Positions 6,271 to 12,284 of a stretch of 13,659 nt of DNA are shown here, piece by piece. Source of the DNA: Dehalococcoidia bacterium (lineage in GTDB: Bacteria; Chloroflexota; Dehalococcoidia; GIF9; AB-539-J10); NCBI GenBank assembly GCA_023128875.1, contig JAGMDB010000033.1:1-13659 (forward strand), read 5' to 3'. The notes below the pieces were generated by a model, which worked only from the letters and a program-made list of their open reading frames with translations, was not told the DNA's origin and searched no databases. The translations under genes were made by a program, and so were the position numbers. Positions within the stretch are counted from its first letter, which is position 1; each line of letters starts with the position of its first letter.

Positions 6271-7149
6271 GTGCCCTCAAATACACTGGCATTCTTGTCC
6301 TCTTTAGCCATTGACCTCGCGTTGCCCTTTCTCGTAATTACCAACTTAATATTTGATTTTTCACCGCAGAAGTATCCGAACTGGTGGCGTATGCCGCTCT
6401 GGTGGCTGGGTTTCACATTCGTGGCATTAGCACTCTCCGTGGGAGCATCCTTGTTGGTCAAAAGGGAAATACGTAGTGAGTTTACCATGAGTCTCTTTTA
6501 CCAGAACGGCCTTTTCTTTCCTATCCTAATTATCGGAGGCCTTTTTGGTCAGGGTAACCCTTATTTAGTCATGCTTTTTCTGTTCATGATATTCTACCCT
6601 TCGATGATATTTAGCACATACACTTTGTTCTTCACCAAGGGTATTCAGAAAGATAAGCTAAACTGGCGTCGGATAGCGAATCCTGTGCTGGTTGCTACTG
6701 CCGTCGGCCTTATGATTGGTTTAGTCGCAGCCAGAGACTATGTGCCGGATTTTTTGCTTAGCATCCTTACCATGGTGGGAGCTATGGCAACGCCGCTTTT
6801 TATGCTAATACTTGGCGGCAATGTATATAATGACTTCATGTATAAAGGGAATGAAAAGGAGAAATCATATATCTGGGAAGTTTTTAAGTTTGTCCTCATT
6901 AAGAACATACTCTTTCCACTCGTTTTTCTCGGTTTATTGCTTTGGCTCCGCCCTGATTACACTGTCGCCTTTCTTGTCATGCTTCAGGCAGTTGTGCCCC
7001 CCATTACAGCGATACCAATCTTAACCGAGCGGTGTCGGGGAAATCGGAAGATAGCCAGCCAGTTTATCGTTGCCAGCTTCATATTCTCTCTATTATCAAT
7101 CCCAGCGTTCCTTTATTTATTCAACAGGTTTTTCTCGATGCCTTTATGA
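6271..7149 (+). CDS. AEC-family (auxin efflux carrier-like) permease
   Basis: The 292-residue hydrophobic protein fits the AEC transporter family (usually about 300-320 residues and ten membrane helices). Visible features are repeated hydrophobic spans, the early LAIDLALPFLVITNLIFDF, and the second-half motifs MATPLFMLILGG and LQAVVPPITAIPILTERCRG. Members export or take up carboxylates, amino acids or similar anions across the cytoplasmic membrane. GTG 6271 (GGGAGAAG upstream) is the only canonical start, but family-like sequence continues upstream in frame (INVFSITFQAVFTLLGIGIL) as far as an in-frame TAG at 6169. That stretch would be the first membrane helix. ATGs at 6173 and 6179 are out of frame. 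Either a small indel has disrupted the 5' end or a non-standard start is used. Substrate unknown. Confidence 0.8.
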   Translation: MPSNTLAFLSSLAIDLALPFLVITNLIFDFSPQKYPNWWRMPLWWLGFTFVALALSVGASLLVKREIRSEFTMSLFYQNGLFFPILIIGGLFGQGNPYLVMLFLFMIFYPSMIFSTYTLFFTKGIQKDKLNWRRIANPVLVATAVGLMIGLVAARDYVPDFLLSILTMVGAMATPLFMLILGGNVYNDFMYKGNEKEKSYIWEVFKFVLIKNILFPLVFLGLLLWLRPDYTVAFLVMLQAVVPPITAIPILTERCRGNRKIASQFIVASFIFSLLSIPAFLYLFNRFFSMPL

Positions 7150-7297
7150 TAGAGCCCGTTACAAAAACAGCGAGTTGGAGGCACAATAAATACGGCTCTC
7201 CAATCATTTCCCACAAGATCCAACGAAGTAGCAGAAAGCTTTTTGCAGATTGAAGCCAAGTGTATTTCTTTCAACGAATCATCGGTTTGTTACCTAC

Positions 7298-7314
7298 AAC
7301 TGCCAACTGCTAAC
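7298..7314 (+). repeat. Partial copy of the CAACTGCCAACTGCTAAC dispersed repeat
   Basis: CAACTGCCAACTGCTAA resembles the core of the two longer copies at 8531-8603 and 9342-9408. It lies in the 298-bp space between the permease and the alanine dehydrogenase genes, which holds no intact gene. Only the core is present, so this copy may be a fragment or a chance match. Confidence 0.35.
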
Positions 7315-7327
7315 ACCCCTCCCCTGC

Positions 7328-7426
7328 ATGGTAGAATGTAGAGAAGGGATGTCTTATTTTGGAGCCAACAACAATGGATGCTGGTGTTTGTGGATGAGTC
7401 AGGGAGAGAGGCGAGCAAGGCACTGA
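7328..7426 (+). pseudogene. Possible fossil of a GNAT acetyltransferase N-terminus
   Basis: An ATG frame of 32 codons reads MSYFGANNNGCWCLWMSQGE in its middle. The G-C-W-C-x-W pattern after a short Phe-Gly segment recalls the N-terminal GCWCMWW motif of one GNAT-like acetyltransferase group (from memory). The frame then stops, with no acetyl-CoA-binding region downstream, because the alanine dehydrogenase gene begins at 7448. I read it as a gene remnant; support is limited to this one motif. Confidence 0.3.
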
Positions 7427-7447
7427 ATTCTTGCAGAAGGAGGTAAC

Positions 7448-8452
7448 ATGGGGCAGAAAATAAGGGTATTAAACATGAAAGAGGTAAAGCAAATCCTCTC
7501 GATGTCGGATGTACTGGGATTAGTGGAAAGGGCGTTTAAAGAGAGGGGGCTGAAACACGTGCAAATGCCGCCTAAGTCTTACTTATTTTCCCAAAAGTTT
7601 GGCGGTGATCTCAGGGTAATGCCTGCTTATCTTAAGGAGCTGGATGAGATAGGGGTAAAGTTAGTTAGCGTATACCCCGGTAATCCATCGAAGTATGGCC
7701 TGCCAACTGTGTTAGCTACAATCGTGCTCTTTGACCCCGAGACTGGCGCGCCGATAAGTTATATGGATGGAACATGTATTACTGCTATGCGAACAGCTGC
7801 TGCCTCTGGAGTAGCCGTCAAATACCTGGCCAGAAAAGATGCCAGAGTGCTTGGTATGATAGGAGCTGGATATCAATCCGTATTCCAGTTAGATGCAATA
7901 AATAAGGTAATGAAAATTGAGTCGGTTAAAATATTCGATTTGATTGAGAAAGAGGCTGAGAATCTCGCAGTGTTAGCGAGGAAAAAGTTTGGCTTGAATG
8001 CCAGGGTAGTAACCACTGCTGAGGACGCTGTAAGAAGCTCGGATGTTCTGGTCACTGTCACTCCCACCAGGACGCCTGTAGTTAAGAGAGAGTGGGTTAC
8101 AGAGGGGATGCACATCAATGCCGTAGGTGCTGATGCCCCTGGGAAGGAGGAACTTGAGGCAGGGATACTTAAGCGTGCCAGGATTGTGATAGATGATTGG
8201 GAACAAGCCAGTCATAGCGGCGAGATAAATGTGCCAGTTAGCAAGGGAATGATAACGAAGGCGAGTATTTATGCTGAGATAGGAGAGATAGTGGCTGGTG
8301 CTAAGCCGGGAAGGGTTTCAGCTGACGAAATCACTATGTTTGACACGACAGGTTTAGCTATCCAGGACATCATAACGGCGTGGCGTGTCTATGAGATGGC
8401 AGAGGAGAAGGGTATAGGACGAGAGTTTGAGCCTTTGTACTGTGAGCCCTAA
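7448..8452 (+). CDS. Alanine dehydrogenase / ornithine cyclodeaminase (mu-crystallin) family protein
   Basis: The 334-residue protein has full family length. It shows PPKSYLF (Lys43), the GVKLVSVYPGN strand (Lys71), the MDGTCITAMRTAAASGVA segment (Arg115), a Rossmann nucleotide site GMIGAGYQS (136-144), INAVGADAPGKEEL, and the C-terminal FDTTGLAIQD (Asp299, Asp307). Members either convert ornithine to proline plus ammonia or interconvert alanine and pyruvate with NAD(P)H; relatives also reduce cyclic imino acids. The GADAPGKEEL wording leans towards the archaeal-type alanine dehydrogenase, but this does not settle the substrate. ATG 7448 follows a near-perfect GAAGGAGGT. A hairpin with a T run follows the stop. 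With the permease and the Lrp regulator nearby it supports an amino-acid theme. Confidence 0.88.
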   Translation: MGQKIRVLNMKEVKQILSMSDVLGLVERAFKERGLKHVQMPPKSYLFSQKFGGDLRVMPAYLKELDEIGVKLVSVYPGNPSKYGLPTVLATIVLFDPETGAPISYMDGTCITAMRTAAASGVAVKYLARKDARVLGMIGAGYQSVFQLDAINKVMKIESVKIFDLIEKEAENLAVLARKKFGLNARVVTTAEDAVRSSDVLVTVTPTRTPVVKREWVTEGMHINAVGADAPGKEELEAGILKRARIVIDDWEQASHSGEINVPVSKGMITKASIYAEIGEIVAGAKPGRVSADEITMFDTTGLAIQDIITAWRVYEMAEEKGIGREFEPLYCEP

Positions 8453-8493
8453 GCCCTGGATAGGGTGAGGGCTTCACGCCTTCCCGTTTTTTT
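8451..8493 (+). terminator. Probable terminator after the alanine dehydrogenase-like gene
   Basis: AAGCCCT (8451-8457) and AGGGCTT (8468-8474) form a 7-bp stem with a 10-nt loop, beginning at the stop codon. A run of seven T follows at 8487-8493. The 12-nt gap between stem and T run is longer than in a standard intrinsic terminator, so efficiency is uncertain. Confidence 0.45.
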
Positions 8494-8530
8494 ACCTGGT
8501 TACACATTAACCATAATGCGCAGTTTCCAG

Positions 8531-8603
8531 TAATTAGTTGGTAGTTAAACTGCTAACCGCCAACTGCCAACCGCCAACTGGTTTCACGCTCTCCCGAACA
8601 CTG
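8531..8603. repeat. Dispersed repeat, copy A
   Basis: This 73-bp stretch closely matches 9342-9408. Both share the core AGTTAAACTGCTAACCGCCA followed by ACTG and, further on, CTGGTTT, a C/T-rich segment with CTCCCGA and CACTG. Copy A carries an extra internal repeat of the AACCGCCAACTG unit. The copy encodes the last 20 or so residues and the stop codon of the small HTH gene on the minus strand. Confidence 0.8.
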
Positions 8604-8743
8604 CGAAAGCGGCGGTGGCGCTCCCTGCTAATTCGGAAAGCGGGTAATCTTCCCTCGCTGGTCAATTTATAGATTGTCCTCATGGAAACACAAAGGTATT
8701 CGGCAGCCTCTTCTATGGTAAACCATTCCTTTGTGGTTAGCAT
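8534..8743 (-). CDS. Excisionase-like helix-turn-helix (MerR-type HTH_17) small DNA-binding protein
   Basis: The 69-residue protein carries a single excisionase/MerR-type winged helix-turn-helix: FTIEEAAEYLCVSMRTIYKL followed by TSEGRLPAFRISRERHRRFR. Such proteins bind DNA as excisionases or as regulators of toxin-antitoxin and mobile modules. ATG 8743 has AAAGGAGGT about 8 nt upstream. After residue 48 the usual ending (an acidic helix such as xxDLDxWL) is replaced by VRESVKPVGGWQLAVSSLTT, translated from a dispersed repeat that also occurs at 9342-9408. The gene's 3' end thus appears overwritten by the repeat. The domain itself is complete, so the protein may still bind DNA. Confidence 0.75.
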   Translation of the reverse strand: MLTTKEWFTIEEAAEYLCVSMRTIYKLTSEGRLPAFRISRERHRRFRSVRESVKPVGGWQLAVSSLTTN

Positions 8744-8811
8744 GAGACTTACCTCCTTTGCTGTGTAGCAAATGTATCATTAAGGCTATTCTAGCGCATA
8801 GAGGCAAATAA

Positions 8812-8979
8812 GAGCAATATTGCTCAACAACCGGGGATTTAGCTCACAGCGCCAGGCCTGTTGATGGGCAGGTTGATGGCGATACCTGGTTTGTGCTTGA
8901 CGCTCTACCTGTCATGGCAGGACTCACTGCCCTGGCCGGAATTATAGTTCGAGGAGGTATAAATGCGGATAAAGGCTGA
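8812..8979 (+). pseudogene. Possible 3' end of a lost membrane-protein gene
   Basis: Between stops at 8809 and 8977 an open frame of 55 codons without a start codon reads GQVDGDTWFVLDALPVMAGL then TALAGIIVRGG. It has a plausible hydrophobic segment and includes the next gene's ribosome binding site, overlapping that gene by 17 nt, as coupled genes often do. I do not recognise the family. It may be the tail of an upstream gene whose 5' part was lost, or chance. Confidence 0.25.
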
Positions 8980-9301
8980 CAAAACGATTGGTTATGTCCT
9001 GCTTGCGGTGGGCGCAATTTCAATAATCCTGGCAGCGTGTTCTGTGTTCAATGTTTTTACGGAAGCAACAGTTCCCCCAGCGATATTTGAAATGAACAAC
9101 ATCACTATACCAATATCAGGCGGTGGAGGAATGCCCACGGTAGAAATTGAAATATTGTCGGGCGCAGAAATCAGTCAGATTACGAACATGATGCTGTGGT
9201 TTATACTCATGATATTTATCATTACCGCAGGAGGCAAGCTCGGCGGGCTTGGAGTCAAACTTATCAGGGATATAAAAGTCGAGGTAAAAAGAGAAGACTA
9301 G
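8963..9301 (+). CDS. Hypothetical small membrane protein with two transmembrane helices
   Basis: The 112-residue protein is not one I recognise. After a basic N-terminus (MRIKADK) comes a hydrophobic span at about residues 9-30 (IGYVLLAVGAISIILAACSV). A polar loop of about 45 residues includes ITIPISGGGGMPTVEIEI, then a second span at about 76-92 (MMLWFILMIFIITAGG) and a charged tail ending KVEVKRED. Both termini are likely cytoplasmic by the positive-inside rule, with an external loop. The LAACS segment resembles a lipobox, but it lies inside the first helix and is followed by no typical mature lipoprotein, so I favour a membrane helix. GAGGAGGT lies 5 nt before the ATG. Confidence 0.75.
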   Translation: MRIKADKTIGYVLLAVGAISIILAACSVFNVFTEATVPPAIFEMNNITIPISGGGGMPTVEIEILSGAEISQITNMMLWFILMIFIITAGGKLGGLGVKLIRDIKVEVKRED

Positions 9302-9341
9302 AAGCGGTTACGGGAGCGCCTTGTGCCCTCTATTAATCAGT

Positions 9342-9408
9342 TAATCAGTTGATAGTTAAACTGCTAACCGCCAACTGCTAACTGGTTTTACTCCCTCCCG
9401 AGCACTGG
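9342..9408. repeat. Dispersed repeat, copy B
   Basis: This 67-bp stretch matches copy A at 8531-8603 in the same orientation, with a few substitutions and one fewer internal unit. It lies 40 bp past the stop of the small membrane protein. The rest of 9302-9916 holds no intact gene, only a probable gene fragment at 9504-9731. No terminal inverted repeats or coding capacity are seen in the repeat. Confidence 0.8.
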
Positions 9409-9503
9409 TTCACACTAACGGCAACGTAATTAATGCAACCAAAGCCCCCAACCGGCAGGTGACAAAATGGCTGATTGTTCAGTGGGCATTATCCATCAAC
9501 ACA

Positions 9504-9731
9504 TCACGCCTTGTTTGCCCGGCGTATCTTAGCCTCAATAGTATTGACTTCATTCTGAGTCATAAGACCATCCTTGACAGCCATATTCAACAGGGCTCCT
9601 GTGCCAAAGATAGCAACAGAAGGATTCGCTGCCTTGCATGTATCTGCGGCCACGCTGTCATCTGTTGCTATGTCGAATTCCCGATGACAGGCAATCGCAA
9701 TTGAGGCATTTAAGAGATAATTTACCGTCTG
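9504..9731 (-). pseudogene. C-terminal fragment of a PIN/DUF3368-like protein
   Basis: On the minus strand, 75 codons are open between a TAG at 9732-9734 and a TGA at 9504-9506, with no good start. The translation includes LLNASIAIACHREFDIATDD then SVAIFGTGALLNMAVKDGLM. This has the shape of the C-terminal half of DUF3368/PIN-type proteins: an acidic TDD, a V/I-x-G-T-x-x-x-L strand-helix and a final helix with KDGL. Those proteins are ribonuclease toxins or relatives. The N-terminal Asp-bearing half is missing, so this is most likely a dead fragment. The assignment is from pattern memory. Confidence 0.4.
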
Positions 9732-9916
9732 CTAGCCCACCAAGACACCCTGTAAACCAGCAAAAGGAAAAAATAGCCCCCACTACCACGATGCTTATTA
9801 AAAGGGTCTTTAGCCTTGATATGTCTTTTTAATTAACCTTTAATTAAGCTGGATATAATATATTCGCCGTTTTGGTACCGATATGAATTTTGCTACATTC
9901 AATTTTTCAGGCGCGT

Positions 9917-10936
9917 TTATCGGTTTTCAAACACCTCCAGTATCTCCTCAATCTCCATCACCGAATCCCCGGCGTTTTTTACCGGGTTTTCCGCTATTGA
10001 AAAGACGTAGCCGTTCTTATGGGCGGTCAAAGTTTCTATCTCCTGTAATGTCCTCGGGCTGTAAATGATGCCAACCTTGTCTCCCTTCTTGACTATATCA
10101 CCCATCTTCACCAAGGGGATGAAGACTCCACCCTTGTTGTTTCTCACAGCAGAAACTCTTTCATCCACCACCCATTTCAAGAGATATTGCTTGGGCGGGA
10201 GTTCAATCTTACCCTCTATCATACCGAGATCAACCATGATATTCTTTAGACCTCTCGCTGCGATCTGCACCACCGACTCAACAAAGATCGAATGACCGTC
10301 AAGCTCGGGGACTATAGCCGGTATACCGTTTTTGACACATGAACCACGAAAGGTGTTTCCACCGCCATAGGGCTCCATCTCTTTATAGAGAAGCTCAGCG
10401 CCAAAAACCCTCGCCATCCGCTCAGCCTTATCCACGACCTCCGCCGACACCCCTGCCGTGACCCCCCGACCCTCATAGAAAACCCAAACAGGGCTTCCTC
10501 TACGGCCGGTGTGGAAGTCTATAACATAGTCTGCCTTACCTTTGACAAAGTTGACCCACCAGGCATCAACAATCCTCTCCGTTAGAATCCCGTTGGGGTC
10601 ACCGAGGCCAACACGGTTCATTTGTGGGGTCATAACCTCCCAACATGCCGGAAAACTGAAACCAAGGGGATTTGGCAGACAGAAGGTTATAGCGCCTGAG
10701 AGTGTTTTGGGGTCCAGGTTAGCTAACACACGGCGTATTCCCTCGAGGGCATGAACCTCCGAGGCGTGCTGAGCTACATGCATATAAAGCCACGGGCCAT
10801 CCTTACTGCCATTAAACACTATGAAGGGTATTTCCAGAATCTGTCCATCGGCGAGAAGGTCTGGGATAGCTACGGCACCGTATGCTTTTTGTCCGGGTCC
10901 CGCAGTAACACCGGCGACAGTTATGCTCTTCTTCAT
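9917..10936 (-). CDS. Succinylglutamate desuccinylase / aspartoacylase family metallohydrolase (M14-like)
   Basis: The 339-residue protein has the AstE/AspA plan. An N-terminal zinc carboxypeptidase-like domain carries His57-x-x-Glu60 (VAQHASEVHALEG) and His142 (VIDFHTG) as probable zinc ligands, with Glu211 (VPELDG) in the place of the catalytic glutamate. A C-terminal beta-barrel (about 250-335) contains IPLVKMGDIVKKGDKVGIIY. Family members remove acyl groups from N-acyl amino acids or act as deacylases and amidases on small molecules. The usual G-x-H-G-D/N-E wording is altered to QHASE, but the ligand spacing is kept. ATG 10936 follows GGAGGAGGT. The gene stands alone on this strand. Substrate cannot be told; an acylated amino acid or related metabolite is likely. 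Confidence 0.85.
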   Translation of the reverse strand: MKKSITVAGVTAGPGQKAYGAVAIPDLLADGQILEIPFIVFNGSKDGPWLYMHVAQHASEVHALEGIRRVLANLDPKTLSGAITFCLPNPLGFSFPACWEVMTPQMNRVGLGDPNGILTERIVDAWWVNFVKGKADYVIDFHTGRRGSPVWVFYEGRGVTAGVSAEVVDKAERMARVFGAELLYKEMEPYGGGNTFRGSCVKNGIPAIVPELDGHSIFVESVVQIAARGLKNIMVDLGMIEGKIELPPKQYLLKWVVDERVSAVRNNKGGVFIPLVKMGDIVKKGDKVGIIYSPRTLQEIETLTAHKNGYVFSIAENPVKNAGDSVMEIEEILEVFENR

Positions 10937-11303
10937 CGAACCTCCTCCAGTTGATAAAGTTTTAAGCCGGGATTCCCGGTTAAGTTAACTCGTGGTTGTT
11001 TAGTCAAAGTAGCTTCGCCTTTTTCTTGCTGGTTTTCGCACCTTTGTTTGATGGCACAATTGCTTCTTGGTGTAGTCCTTATTTCTTAGATAGCAAAGCG
11101 AGTTAAGATTCCAATGTTTTTGGTGTTTGGATTAGCGTTTATCATGTAATTAAACCCAACAAAAGCCTGTTTTGTTACCGGACTAGACAAATATCTATCG
11201 TATTGACTAGTCTACACAAATGGCTTGTCAATAAGCTGGCATATCATCACTATCCTTTGTAGCTGGCTGATGGAGATATTGGAGCAGTCTTATTATTACA
11301 CTC
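10937..11303. other. Non-coding region upstream of the desuccinylase-like gene, with inverted repeats
   Basis: No gene is visible. CCGGGA-T-TCCCGG (10967-10979) is a short palindrome 30 bp before the desuccinylase start, placed to act as an operator or leader hairpin. TATTGAC (11201-11207) and GTCAATA (11227-11233) form a 7-bp inverted repeat, with GACTAGTC beside the left arm. No clear promoter pair was identified at standard spacing on the minus strand. Confidence 0.4.
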
Positions 11304-11489
11304 TTACCATTTGCCAAATTTAAGTCGCGCTATTGCCATAGCTAGAAAACCAGCGCCCAAACCAATAAAAAGACCCTGCACAAGGCCCCCTAGTGCCCAA
11401 CCAATCCCCATACCAATAAACAAACCTGCTGGAATAAACAGTCCACTGATTGCCCATCGACTCTTGGACTCCTCAGTCTCGTTGCTCAA
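11304..11489 (-). CDS. Small glycine-rich membrane protein
   Basis: The 61-residue protein has a charged N-terminus (SNETEESKSRW) followed by two hydrophobic spans joined by a short turn: ISGLFIPAGLFIGMGIGWAL (about 14-33) and GLVQGLFIGLGAGFLAMAIA (about 35-54). The end is basic. Repeated small-xxx-small glycine patterns suggest tightly packed helices. I do not recognise a named family; a stress-induced or transporter-accessory membrane peptide would fit. The start is TTG 11489, supported by GGAGGT 7 nt upstream and by a strong promoter candidate at 11569-11597. The gene is monocistronic. Confidence 0.65.
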   Translation of the reverse strand: MSNETEESKSRWAISGLFIPAGLFIGMGIGWALGGLVQGLFIGLGAGFLAMAIARLKFGKW

Positions 11490-11568
11490 CTCTCTTACCT
11501 CCTTTTAATCGGGATTTCCTATTTCAATTCGCAATGAGGCATCCTGGCCGTCATCGCTCTTATCAGTA

Positions 11569-11597
11569 ATAGTATGTTCATGGTACGTTGTTGTCAA
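11569..11597 (-). promoter_or_regulatory. Predicted promoter of the small glycine-rich membrane protein
   Basis: On the minus strand a perfect TTGACA (11592-11597) is followed after exactly 17 bp by TACTAT (11569-11574). Transcription would start near 11562, giving a leader of about 70 nt before the TTG start. Confidence 0.5.
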
Positions 11598-11739
11598 TCT
11601 CCACTTTGGAGCCCTGTAATAGCCTTACTTTTAGGAACCCCCAGGGAAGGTTACGGTAAAGACTCTCCCCGACCAATTTTTCCCAGAATGTCGGGTGGCC
11701 CTAGGTATCGCCCCCTTTGGGGGGTGTGTTCACTTTTTG

Positions 11740-11765
11740 TTGACAAGCATTTTACAGGGTGTAAA
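11740..11765 (+). promoter_or_regulatory. -35-like box with a TTTACA-GGG-TGTAAA dyad
   Basis: TTGACA (11740-11745) is followed closely by a perfect dyad, TTTACA (11751-11756) and TGTAAA (11760-11765) with a 3-bp centre. The dyad occupies the space where a repressor would block a promoter. No convincing -10 or downstream plus-strand gene is present, only a 16-codon frame at 11775, so this may be the control region of a deleted gene. The rest of 11505-11830 holds a C5-TTT-G5 hairpin (11711-11723) and nothing else I can assign. Confidence 0.3.
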
Positions 11766-11820
11766 CAAGAAGGTATGCATTTGGACGGGGAGTCCGAGGG
11801 TTGGTCCAATTTGTATAATA

Positions 11821-11855
11821 TCTAGAGAAAGAAACGCTAGCGGTAAAAGGCTAGC
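11821..11855 (-). terminator. Hairpin terminator downstream of the tmRNA-like 3' end
   Basis: GCTAGC (11836-11841) and GCTAGC (11850-11855) pair around an 8-nt loop. On the minus strand the hairpin is followed by the T-rich GTTTCTTTCTC. It begins 16 nt past the CCA of the tmRNA-like sequence, where a stable-RNA terminator would be expected. Confidence 0.4.
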
Positions 11856-11870
11856 ATTGTTACTACTGAA

Positions 11871-11904
11871 TGGTGGAGACGTGGGAGGATCGAACTCTCC
11901 GCCC
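11871..11904 (-). ncRNA. tmRNA (ssrA) 3'-end-like sequence, possible integration-site remnant
   Basis: Read on the minus strand, this 34-nt stretch contains GAGAGTTCGATCCTCCC (T-arm with an invariant-type TTCGATC loop) and ends CGTCTCCACCA. That is the arrangement of the tmRNA or tRNA 3' terminus with encoded CCA. The T stem has one A-C mismatch and one extra base before the acceptor strand. No matching 5' acceptor strand (GGAGACG or GGGGACG), tag peptide or pseudoknots lie upstream, so it is not a complete gene. Mobile elements often integrate at ssrA and copy its 3' end as an att site. Confidence 0.4.
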
Positions 11905-11917
11905 AGAAGGAGCTCTT

Positions 11918-11971
11918 TTCATAACCCAACAGGGGGCCTACGTAACAAAGCATCGGTTTGTTGGTTATGAA
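11918..11971. repeat. Long hairpin with 13-bp arms
   Basis: TTCATAACCCAACA (11918-11931) pairs with TGTTGGTTATGAA (11959-11971) except for one bulged base, around a 27-nt loop. A competing smaller hairpin AACAAA / TTTGTT (11944-11949 and 11957-11962) uses part of the right arm. It lies 14 nt from the tmRNA-like sequence, inside the degraded HNH-type ORF. Confidence 0.6.
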
Positions 11972-12284
11972 ACAAGAAAAGGAGGATGCCCGCCAGACCT
12001 CTCCTAACCCTTTCTGTCCAGTCCTAGGGGTGCACTCCAGCGGCTTACCTTTCTGAAATCTAACCCAGCGAGTTTTACCACAAACGATACAAGCATGAAA
12101 AATATAGTTAAAGCTGGAATATCTATCCCCTTTTCCTATTTCTTCCCCCTTCTTAATGTCACCTATTTTTGGCGTTGCTTTCTTAAGGTATTGCCTTGCC
12201 ACTCTCTTAATTTGTAGGACTGGTGTGCTAGGAGGGAAAGCAGCTACGAGTGTATGACCTTGATTTTGGGAAAGATAAGCTCGA

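Noticed and set aside
9459..9832. Plus-strand frames of 81 and 64 codons
   Set aside because: No ribosome binding site or recognisable motif; the minus strand of the same stretch reads as a better protein-like fragment.
11711..11723. CCCCC-TTT-GGGGG hairpin as an intrinsic terminator
   Set aside because: No adjacent T run on either strand and a 3-nt loop; left only as a noted structure.
7280..11962. Shared 12-mer CATCGGTTTGTT near 7281 and 11951
   Set aside because: Several 12-mer matches are expected by chance in a window this long, and the flanks do not match.
11871..12240. Complete tmRNA gene on the minus strand
   Set aside because: Only the 3' terminus is recognisable; no 5' acceptor strand, no tag reading frame and no pseudoknot series were found, and protein-like sequence occupies the space.
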